The notes under the pieces were generated by a model, which saw nothing but the letters and a program-made list of their open reading frames with translations, made no database searches and had not been told where the DNA came from. 64,000 bases of DNA from positions 1 to 64,000 of the forward strand of contig MKTA01000032.1 of assembly GCA_001897515.1 (NCBI GenBank), given 5' to 3'. Below are positions 40,763-49,980 of this stretch, piece by piece (the first letter of the stretch is position 1; every line of letters begins with the position of its first letter). Both the position numbers and the translations under genes were made by a program. Origin of the DNA: Bacteroidetes bacterium 41-46. Lineage in GTDB: Bacteria > Bacteroidota > Bacteroidia > Bacteroidales > UBA932.

Positions 40763-42381
40763 TCTCAATAAAGAGGGCTGTTGCATTTGCGATAATAACG
40801 GCTTTTACAATTTTTGCAACACTTCTCTATGCCTGGTTGCCTGAGCCTCAAAACAGAGAGTCGCTCAATTTCTCGGCTAAGCGCGCAGCTGATGATATTA
40901 AAGAGATTAGCATTGAGCCTCACTCTCTTGATCATCCAGAGGCCAGAGACAGGGTAAGGGACTATCTTAAAACAAGGCTTGATGAGGCAGGCTTCAGAAC
41001 TGAAATTGAGTTTTACGATACTATTGGCAATATTTATGCTTATTTACCTCCAGTTGACAATGACTCGCTTAATGGGAGCTATTTGTTGCTTATGGCACAT
41101 CTTGATTCCAGGCATGCTTATACTGTTAATGGAAAGGTTCACTATTCGCTTGGTGCGGCTGATGACGGGTATGGTCTGGCATCCATTATAGAGCTTGCAG
41201 CAAATTCTCTGAAATATCATGAGTACTGGTCTCAGGGTCTTAAGATTTTATTCACTGACGGAGAGGAGAAAAATTTATATGGAATAAAGGCAGCACTGAA
41301 GAATAGAGGAGACTTTTTTAAGGATGTAGGATTAATAATCAATATTGAGGCCAGAGGTGTTAAAGGGCCTGCTGTCCTTTTTGAAACATCGCCGGGGAAC
41401 AGAGAGCTTGTGAAACTTTTTTCTAAAAGTTCCCACCCGTCTGGATATTCACTTTCATCTTTTGTATATGGAATCTTGCCAAATTATACAGATTTCTCTT
41501 TGATAAAGGATGATTATCCGGGAATGAATTTCGCTGTTATTGACAATCTTGATTATTATCATACTGAGCTTGACAATTATGAGAATATATCCCTGTCCTC
41601 TTTACAGCATTACGGGGTTCAGATTGCTCCAATAATTGAAGAGTACCTTGTAAATTCTAAATACTCAGATAACAAATATTTGTTTGCTAACAGAGACCTT
41701 GTCTATTTTACCATACCCTTTGCAGGACTTTTTACATTCTCAAGATGGGGCTATTTTCTTTTGAATATATCGTTTGCTTTTTTGCTTTTGTTTAAAGTTA
41801 TATGGTTGAGAAAATCCGGTGGACTAAGCATAAATAGACTAGTGCGCACAATGGCAACGATGCTTAGTGTCCTTATTTTAATCTCATTTTTCACATTTGC
41901 GCTTTCGTTTATTTTATCATTAATTAACGGAGTTGATTATAAGTTAATTGGGTTAGCACATATCAAATTTGACAACTTGCTGGCCATTCTTGCTTTTGCT
42001 GCCACAATCATTTTTATATCAATTGCTTATTCGGTGTTATCTTATAATAGAAGGGTATCATACGTTGAATTTCATATTTCAGCAGAGATACTCTGCATCT
42101 TTTTCTCTGGAATATTCCTGATCTTTTCTGGAGAGAATTTTTTCCTGTTTATACCATTTTTATTTTCAATGATTTCCGGACTATTCATAAATTTTAAGTA
42201 CGGATGGATTGTGTTTGGTGCCTTTCTTTTTATCTCTTTGATGACTGTGCTTCCATTTCTTCACTTAATATATATGGCATTATATTCAGGTGCACTTTTT
42301 CTTCCCTTGACTATCTTTTCACTAATATGGTTTATGTTTTTTCCACATATTCATCGGCTTAGCATAAAACTTGCTAAATAG
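40759..42381 (+). CDS. M28 family metallopeptidase with C-terminal membrane domain
   Basis: The 540-residue protein has an N-terminal membrane anchor (about 5-27). The zinc aminopeptidase domain has LLLMAHLDSRHAY, SLGAADDGYGLASI, LFTDGEEKNLYG and INIEARGVKGP; the last zinc ligand is His in LDYYHTELDNYENI. The C-terminal half (about 310-535) is made of roughly six to eight hydrophobic segments. It resembles the ER/vacuolar-type M28 proteins with membrane tails. The active site would face the periplasm, trimming peptides for uptake. The start overlaps the preceding stop by four bases. Confidence 0.88.
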   Translation: MISIKRAVAFAIITAFTIFATLLYAWLPEPQNRESLNFSAKRAADDIKEISIEPHSLDHPEARDRVRDYLKTRLDEAGFRTEIEFYDTIGNIYAYLPPVDNDSLNGSYLLLMAHLDSRHAYTVNGKVHYSLGAADDGYGLASIIELAANSLKYHEYWSQGLKILFTDGEEKNLYGIKAALKNRGDFFKDVGLIINIEARGVKGPAVLFETSPGNRELVKLFSKSSHPSGYSLSSFVYGILPNYTDFSLIKDDYPGMNFAVIDNLDYYHTELDNYENISLSSLQHYGVQIAPIIEEYLVNSKYSDNKYLFANRDLVYFTIPFAGLFTFSRWGYFLLNISFAFLLLFKVIWLRKSGGLSINRLVRTMATMLSVLILISFFTFALSFILSLINGVDYKLIGLAHIKFDNLLAILAFAATIIFISIAYSVLSYNRRVSYVEFHISAEILCIFFSGIFLIFSGENFFLFIPFLFSMISGLFINFKYGWIVFGAFLFISLMTVLPFLHLIYMALYSGALFLPLTIFSLIWFMFFPHIHRLSIKLAK

Positions 42382-42402
42382 GATTAATATTTAGTAACTT
42401 TG
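42371..42402 (+). promoter_or_regulatory. Promoter of the acyltransferase gene
   Basis: TTG (42371-42373), 21 bases, then TAACTTTG (42395-42402), a full Bacteroidetes -33/-7 pair. The ATG follows 20 bases later. The TTG lies inside the last codons of the upstream peptidase gene. Confidence 0.65.
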
Positions 42403-42422
42403 TTTAAACTAAAGAGAGCGTA

Positions 42423-43547
42423 ATGACAGAGGATAAGTATTCAGATATTAGACCCTATAACGACCAAGAGTCTGTTGAAGCCCTGGCTAGAATCTCAGAA
42501 CATCCGGTACTTGAAAAGATATCGGCTTTTCTTTTTCCCGGCAAGGATCCTACGGTTTTAAGAAGCCTCATTGCTTCTGTTGGAGGGGTTTTTGAATTTC
42601 AGGCAAAAGTGATGAGAGTGGCCGTGAAAAAAATCCTTGAAGACACCTCAACGAATCTGACTTATTCAGGAATTGATTCACTTGACAAGGGGAAGAGATA
42701 CCTTTTCATCTCTAACCACAGAGACATTATGCTTGATTCTGCAATACTTCAGATGATACTTTTTGAGACCGGAATGAGTACTTCTGAGATGGCTGTTGGA
42801 GACAACCTTATTACAGACCCTCTTTTGGAGGATATTGCTAGGGTAAATAAGATGATTAAGGTTGTAAGGAACACAAATGCACGCGAGATGTATGCCTCCT
42901 CAGTACTTCTTTCAGAATATATAAGAAAGAGGGTTGCAAATGAAGAGAGTTCTGTGTGGATTGCCCAGAGAAACGGACGGACTAAGGATGGCGTTGATAT
43001 GACTGAGCAAGGACTACTTAAGATGCTTGACATGAGTGGCAAAGGGAACTTTGCAGAGGATTTTTCAGAGCTTTCAATAGTACCCGTTTCTGTATCATAT
43101 GAGTTTGAACCCTGCGATATACTGAAGTCTAAAGAGCTATATATAAGCAGAAGACAAAAGTATATTAAGAGCGAAGGTGAGGATCTTAACAGTATACTTA
43201 CTGGTATCATGCAGTTTAAAGGAAGCATACACTTCAATTTCTGCAACGTTGTTACTAGTGATGACCTGGCAGATTGTGTTAATATGGAAAAGAATGAGCG
43301 CTTTAAAGCTTTGGGTGAAATTATGGATAGCAGGATTAACTCTACTTTTCATCTCTGGCCTAATAACTTTATTGCTTATGACATTCTGAATAAGACTAAT
43401 AAATACACAGCTAACTATACCCCCTCTGAAAGAGAAAAGTTTGAGAAATACCTTGCTTATAAAACATCTGATTTTGAAGGAAATATGGAGGAGATTAAGG
43501 AGATTTTTCTCTCAATTTATGCAAATCCCGTTTCTCATAATGGCTAG
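42423..43547 (+). CDS. 1-acyl-sn-glycerol-3-phosphate acyltransferase-like (PlsC/LPLAT)
   Basis: The 374-residue protein has the acyltransferase core LFISNHRDIMLDSAILQ (the NHxxxxxD block), then KVVRNTNAREMYASSVLLSE and VWIAQRNGRTKDG. Late motifs are SIVPVSVSYEFEPCD and FNFCNVV. It adds an acyl chain to lysophospholipid or a related acceptor at the inner membrane. This long form is typical of Bacteroidetes and lacks the transmembrane helix of E. coli PlsC. It stands alone, with its own promoter and a strong terminator at 43589. Confidence 0.85.
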   Translation: MTEDKYSDIRPYNDQESVEALARISEHPVLEKISAFLFPGKDPTVLRSLIASVGGVFEFQAKVMRVAVKKILEDTSTNLTYSGIDSLDKGKRYLFISNHRDIMLDSAILQMILFETGMSTSEMAVGDNLITDPLLEDIARVNKMIKVVRNTNAREMYASSVLLSEYIRKRVANEESSVWIAQRNGRTKDGVDMTEQGLLKMLDMSGKGNFAEDFSELSIVPVSVSYEFEPCDILKSKELYISRRQKYIKSEGEDLNSILTGIMQFKGSIHFNFCNVVTSDDLADCVNMEKNERFKALGEIMDSRINSTFHLWPNNFIAYDILNKTNKYTANYTPSEREKFEKYLAYKTSDFEGNMEEIKEIFLSIYANPVSHNG

Positions 43548-43588
43548 TTGCGAACAAAATTGTAATTAATTACTTATAAATTATAATC

Positions 43589-43614
43589 AAACCCTGCTGT
43601 ACGCAGGGTTTTTT
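43589..43614 (+). terminator. Rho-independent terminator after the acyltransferase gene
   Basis: AAACCCTGC (43589-43597) pairs with GCAGGGTTT (43603-43611) around a 5-nt loop and continues as TTTTTT. It separates this unit from the lysine operon promoter that begins 16 bases later. Confidence 0.85.
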
Positions 43615-43629
43615 GTTGAATGTTAGGTA

Positions 43630-43660
43630 TTGTTTAAAGCCAATAAAATTCATAAATTTG
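43630..43660 (+). promoter_or_regulatory. Promoter of the lysine fermentation operon
   Basis: TTG (43630-43632), 20 bases, then TAAATTTG (43653-43660), a close match to the Bacteroidetes consensus. The ATG of the first gene is at 43707, leaving a leader of about 40 bases. No regulator gene lies next to it and no dyad is evident. Confidence 0.7.
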
Positions 43661-43706
43661 CGTAATTTGTACATAGCTTGAAAAAAGTTAAATAAACAGA
43701 ATTTTT

Positions 43707-44360
43707 ATGGATAAACTGATCTCTGTAGAGGAGGCCGCTTCCAAGGTTAAAAGCGGGATGACATTAATAATAGGGGGATTTCTTACAAACGGAGGCCCTA
43801 ACAAAATTATGGATATTCTGGCTGAATCTGATCTTAAGGATTTGACAATAATTGCAAATGATGCCGCATACCCCGATAAGGGACTTGGAAAGCTTATAGC
43901 TAAAAAAATGGTTAAAAAGATCATAACATCATACATTGGTTCAAATTCAGCGGCAATAGACCAGATGAATGCAGGAGAACTTATTGTTGAATTCTCTCCT
44001 CAGGGAACATTAATAGAAAGAATCAGGGCATATGGCGCAGGACTTGGTGGAGTCCTGACTCCTACCGGTCTAGGAACGGTAGTACAAGATGGTAAGCAAC
44101 TGGTTGAAGTTGAAGGGAAAAAATATATTCTTGAGAGACCATTGAAGGGGGATATTTCGTTTATAGGTGCCTCAATGGCTGATATGTCGGGTAATCTCTA
44201 CTATAAGGGGACAACCAGAAACTTCAATCCTATTGTGGCTATGGCTTCTGAAATGGTAATAGCAGAGACGGAGGAGGTTGTTCCTACCGGTACCTTTGAA
44301 CCGGAAAATGTCCATACGCCGGCAATTCTTGTAGACAAAATTTGTAATATCAAAAAATAA
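43707..44360 (+). CDS. atoD: Butyryl-CoA:acetoacetate CoA-transferase, subunit A
   Basis: The 217-residue protein matches 3-oxoacid CoA-transferase subunit A. The nucleotide motif is GMTLIIGGFLTNGGPNKIMD, then DAAYPDKGLGKLI and LVEFSPQGTLIERIRAYGAG, with GVLTPTGLGT. It would act with the subunit B gene 9 kb downstream to move CoA from butyryl-CoA onto acetoacetate, giving butyrate and acetoacetyl-CoA. It is the first gene of the lysine operon and starts after a strong promoter. Subunit A and B genes are usually adjacent; here the rest of the pathway sits between them. Confidence 0.9.
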   Translation: MDKLISVEEAASKVKSGMTLIIGGFLTNGGPNKIMDILAESDLKDLTIIANDAAYPDKGLGKLIAKKMVKKIITSYIGSNSAAIDQMNAGELIVEFSPQGTLIERIRAYGAGLGGVLTPTGLGTVVQDGKQLVEVEGKKYILERPLKGDISFIGASMADMSGNLYYKGTTRNFNPIVAMASEMVIAETEEVVPTGTFEPENVHTPAILVDKICNIKK

Positions 44361-44366
44361 TAAATT

Positions 44367-44759
44367 ATGGTTAAGAGTGCAATGATAAGAGTGCGTATGA
44401 GTTCTCATGATGCGCACTATGGTGGCAATCTGGTTGACGGAGCAAAGATGCTGCAACTTTTCGGAGATGTAGCCACAGAACTTCTCATCTTAAGAGATGG
44501 TGACGAGGGTTTATTCAAGGCTTATGACAATGTTGAATTTCTTGCACCTGTTTATGCCGGTGATTACATTGAGGCTACTGGTGAGATTGTCTCAGAGGGA
44601 AACACATCCAGAAAAATGAATTTTGTTGCAAAAAAAGTTATCGTTCCAAGAGCTGATATTTCACCTTCAGCTGCAGATATACTTGCAGAACCAATAATTG
44701 TTTGCAAAGCCAGTGGTACCTGTGTAACTCCAAAGCAGTGTCAAAGAAATAACAAATAA
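44367..44759 (+). CDS. kal: 3-aminobutyryl-CoA ammonia lyase
   Basis: This 130-residue hotdog-fold protein begins [20 protein letters not shown]. It has [20 protein letters not shown] and [20 protein letters not shown], the pattern of the Kal family from lysine-fermenting bacteria. It removes ammonia from 3-aminobutyryl-CoA to give crotonyl-CoA. The size agrees with the known small Kal proteins of Fusobacterium. It lies 6 bases after the first operon gene and 11 bases before kce, whose product is its substrate, so the context is decisive. Confidence 0.9.
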   Translation: MVKSAMIRVRMSSHDAHYGGNLVDGAKMLQLFGDVATELLILRDGDEGLFKAYDNVEFLAPVYAGDYIEATGEIVSEGNTSRKMNFVAKKVIVPRADISPSAADILAEPIIVCKASGTCVTPKQCQRNNK

Positions 44760-44770
44760 TTAATACAGAC

Positions 44771-45595
44771 ATGGATAAACTTATTATTACAGCTGCCATA
44801 TGTGGCGCAGAGGTGTTAAAAGAGCACAATCCGGCTGTTCCATATACAGTTGAAGAGTGTGTAAGAGAGGCTAAAAGTGCGTATGATGCAGGTGCCTCTA
44901 TAATCCATCTGCACGTCAGGTATGATGATGGGACACCAACTCAGGATAAAAACAGATTCAAAGAGGTAATGGACGCCATTTATAAGGTTTGTCCAGATGT
45001 GATAATCCAGCCATCAACCGGGGGTGCTGTAGGTATGACAGATGATGAGAGGCTTCAGCCTACTGAATTAAATCCGGAAATGGCTACCCTTGACTGCGGG
45101 ACTCTTAATTTCGGCGGAGATGAGGTATTTATGAATACTGAGAATACCATAAAGTATTTTGGTCAGAGAATGATTGAAAGGGGTATAAAGCCAGAACTTG
45201 AGGTTTTTGACAAAAGTATGATTGACATGGCGTTGAGGCTTCATAAGAAGGGCTTCATACAAAAACCTATGCATTTTGATTTTGTAATGGGTGTCAATGG
45301 AGGAATCAGCGGTGAGTTAAGAGATTTCGTGTTCCTAAGAGGCTCTATTCCACATGATGCTACCTATACAGTTGCAGGAATTGGCCGATTTGAATTCCCT
45401 CTTGCGGCAGCAGCAATTATTGATGGTGGCCATGTAAGAGTTGGATTTGAGGATAATGTGTTTATATCCAAAGGAGTTCTTGCCAAATCAAACGGAGAAC
45501 TAGTAGAGAAGGTCGTAAGAATGGCAAAAGAGCTGGGAAGAGATATTGCAACCCCGGCTGAGGCACGTGAAATACTAGGCCTTAAACCAAGATAA
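44771..45595 (+). CDS. kce: 3-keto-5-aminohexanoate cleavage enzyme
   Basis: The 274-residue member of the BKACE (DUF849) family has the zinc His pair in SIIHLHVRYDDGTPT (His46 and His48) and IIQPSTGGAVGMTDDERL. FDFVMGVNGGISG and HVRVGFEDNVFI provide the other active-site residues. It condenses 3-keto-5-aminohexanoate with acetyl-CoA to give 3-aminobutyryl-CoA and acetoacetate. The flanking kal and kdd genes separate this protein from other BKACE enzymes with different beta-keto acid substrates. It appears full length. Confidence 0.93.
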   Translation: MDKLIITAAICGAEVLKEHNPAVPYTVEECVREAKSAYDAGASIIHLHVRYDDGTPTQDKNRFKEVMDAIYKVCPDVIIQPSTGGAVGMTDDERLQPTELNPEMATLDCGTLNFGGDEVFMNTENTIKYFGQRMIERGIKPELEVFDKSMIDMALRLHKKGFIQKPMHFDFVMGVNGGISGELRDFVFLRGSIPHDATYTVAGIGRFEFPLAAAAIIDGGHVRVGFEDNVFISKGVLAKSNGELVEKVVRMAKELGRDIATPAEAREILGLKPR

Positions 45596-45620
45596 TTATT
45601 GAATCTAAACAACAAATCAT

Positions 45621-46661
45621 ATGAAAAAAGGTAATAAATACGGTGTACACAGAGTAATTGAACCTAAGGGTGTTCTTCCACAACCGGCAAATAAGATTGA
45701 CAACAATATGGATGAGATCTATGACAATGAGATTCTCATAGATGTTCAAACTCTTAATATTGATTCTGCGAGCTTCACTCAAATTGAAGAACAGGCTGGA
45801 GGTGATAAGGCGAAAATTGCAGAAATAATGCTTGGAATTGTAGAGAAACAGGGTAAGCACAGAAATCCGGTTACAGGATCTGGCGGTATGTTGCTTGGTA
45901 CTGTGGAGAAGATTGGTGATGCATTAATAGGCAAAACAGATCTTAAGGTAGGTGATAAAATTGCAACTCTTGTCTCCCTCTCTTTGACTCCTCTAAGAAT
46001 TGACAAAATAAAAGATATTCGTCCTGATATTGATCAGGTTGATATTGATGGTAAGGCAATTCTGTTTGAAAGCGGAATCTATGCAAAGATTCCTGATGAT
46101 ATGCCTGCAAATTTAGCGCTCTCTGCATTAGACGTGGCCGGAGCACCCGCTCAGACTGCAAAGCTGGTTAAACCCGGTGACACAGTACTGATTATTGGAG
46201 CCGGAGGAAAGTCTGGTATGCTTTGTTGTTATGAGGCCAAGAAGAGAGCCGGCGTAACAGGTAAGGTAATTGGACTATGCCATAGCGAGAGGAGTACAAA
46301 AAGGCTTATGGATTTAGGCTTCTGTGACCATGTTTTCTCTGCTGATGCAACTCAACCTGTACCGGTACTTGAGAAGATAGAGGAACTTACAGGCGGAGCA
46401 ATGTGCGATGTAACAATAAATAACGTTAATATTACAGATACAGAAATGACTAGTATCCTGTGCACAAAAGATACAGGATTGGTATATTTCTTCTCAATGG
46501 CAACAAGCTTTACCAAAGCCGCTCTTGGTGCTGAAGGTGTCGGAAGTGATGTGACAATGATCGTGGGTAATGGGTACACTAGAGGTCATGCGGAGATTAC
46601 TCTTCAACTCCTCAGAGAGTCTGATAAGCTAAGAAAAGTATTTGAAGAACTATACGCATAA
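45621..46661 (+). CDS. kdd: 3,5-diaminohexanoate dehydrogenase, copy 1
   Basis: The 346-residue protein has a zinc-free MDR-like fold. The substrate part has YDNEILIDVQTLNIDSAS and NPVTGSGGMLLGTVEKIG. The Rossmann part has VLIIGAGGKSGMLCCYEAKK. Late motifs are TINNVNITDTEMTSILCTKD and FFSMATSFTKAALGAEGVGS. It oxidises L-erythro-3,5-diaminohexanoate to 3-keto-5-aminohexanoate with NAD(P). The match to the Kdd family is over the full length. A second, diverged copy follows after 8 bases. Confidence 0.9.
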   Translation: MKKGNKYGVHRVIEPKGVLPQPANKIDNNMDEIYDNEILIDVQTLNIDSASFTQIEEQAGGDKAKIAEIMLGIVEKQGKHRNPVTGSGGMLLGTVEKIGDALIGKTDLKVGDKIATLVSLSLTPLRIDKIKDIRPDIDQVDIDGKAILFESGIYAKIPDDMPANLALSALDVAGAPAQTAKLVKPGDTVLIIGAGGKSGMLCCYEAKKRAGVTGKVIGLCHSERSTKRLMDLGFCDHVFSADATQPVPVLEKIEELTGGAMCDVTINNVNITDTEMTSILCTKDTGLVYFFSMATSFTKAALGAEGVGSDVTMIVGNGYTRGHAEITLQLLRESDKLRKVFEELYA

Positions 46662-46669
46662 AACAGTAG

Positions 46670-47704
46670 ATGAAAAAAGGGTGCAGATATGGTACGCACA
46701 GGGTGTTAGAGCCGGCAGGAACATTGCCTCAGCCGGCCTATCGTCTTGACAACTCAATGAGTGTGTATGACAATGAGGTATTGATTGAGGTTTCAACTTT
46801 AAATATTGACTCAGCGTCATATACTCAAATAAAGAAGGCTTGCGGCGGTGACGCCTCAAAAATGGAGCAAATGATTTTGTCAATTGTAAGTGAAAGGGGA
46901 AAAATGCAGAACCCTGTCACAGGTTCCGGAGGTATGTTGATAGGAACAGTAAAGGAGATTGGATCTGCATTCCCATCAAACAGACTAAAGGTAGGTGACA
47001 AAATTGCAACTCTTGTCTCTCTTTCGCTGACTCCTCTTAAGATAAAACAGATAAAAAAATTGACACCTGATTCAGATCAGATTGATGTTGAGGCAGAGGC
47101 CATTCTCTTTGAGAGCGGTCTCTTTGCCGTTTTGCCTGACGACATTCCTGAAAAACTGGCCCTAGCTGTTCTTGATGTAGCAGGTGCTCCTGCTCAGGTT
47201 GACAGACTTGTTACAGAGGGAGATATTGTCTGCATATTGGGTGGAGGTGGAAAGTCTGGAATACTTTGCTGCTATCAGGCTATGCAGAATGCAGGATCTT
47301 CAGGCAAGGTGATAGTGGTGGAATATTCAAAAGAGAACGCAAAGAGAATAGAGGATCTTGGACTAGCAACCGATGTAATTGTAGCAGATGCTACAAATGT
47401 AATGGATGTGTATAACAAGGTAATGGCAATTACAGGTGGAAGGGGATGCGATGTAACTGTAAATAATGTCAATGTTCCCTCAACAGAGATGACCTCTATT
47501 TTAATTACTAAGGGACAGGGAAGCGTTTACTTTTTCTCAATGGCTACAAGCTTTACAAAGGCGGCGCTTGGTGCCGAAGGCGTTGGGAAGGATATTAATC
47601 TTATTGTTGGAAACGGTTTCGCTAAAGGGCATGCAAACTTAACTCTTAACATTATAAGAGAGTCTAAACCAATAAGAGAGTTATTTGAAAAACTTTATAT
47701 TTAA
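46670..47704 (+). CDS. kdd: 3,5-diaminohexanoate dehydrogenase-like paralogue, copy 2
   Basis: The 344-residue protein is a full-length relative of the preceding Kdd and shares more than half its residues by eye. NPVTGSGGMLIGTV, LKVGDKIATLVSLSLTPLKI and YFFSMATSFTKAALGAEGVG are kept, and the cofactor loop is CILGGGGKSGILCCYQAMQ. The two diverge in the nucleotide-ribose region (VVEYSKENAKR against GLCHSERSTKR), so cofactor or substrate choice may differ. Both genes look intact. It may be an isoenzyme, a partner in a hetero-oligomer, or specific for another diamino acid. The start is 8 bases after copy 1. Confidence 0.85.
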   Translation: MKKGCRYGTHRVLEPAGTLPQPAYRLDNSMSVYDNEVLIEVSTLNIDSASYTQIKKACGGDASKMEQMILSIVSERGKMQNPVTGSGGMLIGTVKEIGSAFPSNRLKVGDKIATLVSLSLTPLKIKQIKKLTPDSDQIDVEAEAILFESGLFAVLPDDIPEKLALAVLDVAGAPAQVDRLVTEGDIVCILGGGGKSGILCCYQAMQNAGSSGKVIVVEYSKENAKRIEDLGLATDVIVADATNVMDVYNKVMAITGGRGCDVTVNNVNVPSTEMTSILITKGQGSVYFFSMATSFTKAALGAEGVGKDINLIVGNGFAKGHANLTLNIIRESKPIRELFEKLYI

Positions 47705-47708
47705 TAAT

Positions 47709-48956
47709 ATGGCAGAAAGCAGAAGGAAAACGTTATTTCCGGAGGTTACCGACGAACAGTGGAATGACTGGAAATGGCAAGTAAAAAATAGAGTAGAGAC
47801 CCTTGATGATCTCAAAAAAATTATTCCTCTTACAAAAGAGGAGGAGGAGGGTGTTAGCAAATCTCTTCAGACACTGAGAATGGCTATTACTCCATATTAC
47901 CTGACTTTGATTGATCCGGACAACCCGAATGACCCGGTAAGAAAACAGGCCATTCCTACAGGCTCGGAAACTCATATATCTCCGGTTGACCTGCTGGATC
48001 CTCTTCATGAAGATGAGGACTCACCTGTAAAAGGATTGACACACAGATACCCTGACAGAGTTCTGTTACTTATAACAGACATGTGCTCAATGTACTGCAG
48101 ACACTGTACAAGAAGAAGATTTGCAGGGCAAAAGGATGATGAAGCCCCTGCCGATTATATCCAAAAGGCCATTGACTACATAGCCGCCACTCCACAAGTG
48201 AGAGATGTATTGCTATCCGGGGGAGATGCACTTATGGTATCTGATGCAAAACTTGAATCCATTATTAAACGATTGAGGGCAATTCCTCATGTTGAGATTA
48301 TTCGTATAGGTTCACGTGTTCCTGTAGTTTGCCCTCAGCGGATTACTGTCAATCTGGTTGATATGCTAAAGCAGTATCATCCAATTTGGCTTAACACTCA
48401 CTTCAACCATCCGAATGAAATAACTCCTGAATCAATTGCTGCTTGTGAGAGAATGGCAAACGCAGGAATACCCCTGGGAAATCAATCTGTGCTGTTGAGA
48501 GGAGTAAACGATTGTGTCAATATAATGAAGAGACTTGTTCATGGGTTGGTGAAAATGAGGGTTAGACCTTACTATATTTACCAGTGTGACCTATCTATGG
48601 GACTTGAGCACTTTAGAACACCAGTCTCTAAAGGGATTGAGATAATTGAGGGGCTGAGAGGTCACACTTCCGGGTATGCAGTACCGACATTTGTTGTTGA
48701 TGCACCCGGAGGAGGAGGTAAGACTCCTGTCATGCCTACCTACATAATTTCGCAATCACCCGGGAAGATAATACTCAGAAATTTTGAGGGTGTAATTACG
48801 ACTTACTCAGAACCTGAAGAGTATAAAAATAATTGTGAATGTGATGATTGCAAGGCAAATATACCTGCCGATGGGGTTGCTTCACTACATAAAGGAGATA
48901 GATTATCCATTGAACCTGCCCATTTACTAAGAAAAGAGAGGTCTCACAATAATTAA
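47709..48956 (+). CDS. kamA: Lysine 2,3-aminomutase
   Basis: The 415-residue radical SAM enzyme has the cluster motif CSMYCRHC (Cys126, Cys130, Cys133). The PLP-binding lysine is expected in APGGGGKTPVMP (Lys338). C-terminal zinc cysteines lie in NNCECDDCKAN. GSETHISPVDLLDPLHED and LLSGGDALMVSDAKLESI are classic KamA blocks. It converts L-lysine to L-beta-lysine, the first step of the pathway. The ATG at 47709 is used because the frame from 47685 overlaps the previous gene and adds a non-conserved start. Confidence 0.95.
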   Translation: MAESRRKTLFPEVTDEQWNDWKWQVKNRVETLDDLKKIIPLTKEEEEGVSKSLQTLRMAITPYYLTLIDPDNPNDPVRKQAIPTGSETHISPVDLLDPLHEDEDSPVKGLTHRYPDRVLLLITDMCSMYCRHCTRRRFAGQKDDEAPADYIQKAIDYIAATPQVRDVLLSGGDALMVSDAKLESIIKRLRAIPHVEIIRIGSRVPVVCPQRITVNLVDMLKQYHPIWLNTHFNHPNEITPESIAACERMANAGIPLGNQSVLLRGVNDCVNIMKRLVHGLVKMRVRPYYIYQCDLSMGLEHFRTPVSKGIEIIEGLRGHTSGYAVPTFVVDAPGGGGKTPVMPTYIISQSPGKIILRNFEGVITTYSEPEEYKNNCECDDCKANIPADGVASLHKGDRLSIEPAHLLRKERSHNN

Positions 48957-48960
48957 GGAT

Positions 48961-49980
48961 ATGCCTTTTGTTCAGGAGATTATGAGCTACAGAAGCATCT
49001 CTGTGGTTGGTCTCGGAAAAAACACCGGAAAAACCGAGTGTCTTAACTACATTCTTAACCGTCTTCCTGCGGAGGGATATACAGTAGCTGTTAGCTCCGC
49101 CGGAATAGACGGTGAAGGTGTAGATCAGGTTACAGGTACTTCAAAACCGGAAATTTTTCTAAGGGAGGGAACTCTCTTTGCCACCAGCGAAAAGCACTAC
49201 AGAGAGCGCCAGTTAATCTCAGAACTTCTGGAGATATCTAACAGAAAGACTTCGCTTGGAAGAGTTGTCACAGCAAGGGCTATTACAGGTGGAAAGAGTC
49301 AACTCTCTGGTCATCCCACCACTCAATCTCTAAAAAGGTGGATTGAGAGAGCATCTAAAATTTACGGAGCTAATCTTACAATTATAGACGGAGCTCTTTC
49401 CAGAGTAAGTATAGCCTCACCAGCTGTAACAGAAGCTCTTCTCCTAGCAACAGGAGCAGCACTCTCTGCAAATATTGATAATCTGGTATTCAGAACATCA
49501 CATATGGTCTCCCTCATAAAACTGGAAAAAACCACTTTATTGAATGATTGTGGATCAATACCGGAAAGGGGCATTTGGGGAGTAAACTCTGAAGGAGAAC
49601 TTTACTCAATTGTTGAAGGGGGGGTATTCTCCTTCTCTTCAATACATCCTCAAGCCATTGAGGGTGCAAGTGCTGTTTTTATTTCAGGAGCACTTACCGA
49701 CAGGTTTCTTAATCATATTAGGTCACTTTGTCTTGATAATGATATTGAGCTTATTATAAGAGACTTTACAAAAGCATTTATTTCCCCTCAGGTATTTTCG
49801 TCATTTCAACGGGCCGGAGGGAAGATTAAAGTGCTTGACAAAAGCAGGTTAATTGCTGTTTGTGCCAATCCTGTATCCCCTGAGGGTTACATTCTGGATT
49901 CAAAGAGATTGTGTAATAAATTATCGGAAACACTTGATCTTCCGGTTTACGATATTAGAAGAATAAATGATGAAGCTTAG
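48961..49980 (+). CDS. kamB: KamB-like P-loop protein of the lysine operon
   Basis: The 339-residue protein has an N-terminal P-loop SVVGLGKNTGKTECLNYILN (Walker A about residues 17-25). A Walker B-like strand lies in LTIIDGALSRVS, and a second half is without recognised motifs. Genes like this, paired with a MutS-like gene, sit between kamA and kamD in the lysine clusters of Fusobacterium and Porphyromonas. Their biochemical role is not established as far as I know. The association with an adenosylcobalamin mutase that inactivates during catalysis makes an ATP-dependent reactivation or cofactor-loading role attractive, but this is inference. It overlaps the next gene. Confidence 0.75.
   Translation: MPFVQEIMSYRSISVVGLGKNTGKTECLNYILNRLPAEGYTVAVSSAGIDGEGVDQVTGTSKPEIFLREGTLFATSEKHYRERQLISELLEISNRKTSLGRVVTARAITGGKSQLSGHPTTQSLKRWIERASKIYGANLTIIDGALSRVSIASPAVTEALLLATGAALSANIDNLVFRTSHMVSLIKLEKTTLLNDCGSIPERGIWGVNSEGELYSIVEGGVFSFSSIHPQAIEGASAVFISGALTDRFLNHIRSLCLDNDIELIIRDFTKAFISPQVFSSFQRAGGKIKVLDKSRLIAVCANPVSPEGYILDSKRLCNKLSETLDLPVYDIRRINDEA

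Noticed and set aside
43589-43614. Riboswitch for the lysine operon (lysine or cobalamin)
   Set aside because: The hairpin is a simple terminator of the upstream gene and lies before the operon promoter; the 40-base leader is too short for a lysine or B12 riboswitch.
45621-47704. Assembly duplication of kdd
   Set aside because: The two copies differ throughout at DNA and protein level, so this is an old paralogy and not a collapsed or repeated read artefact.
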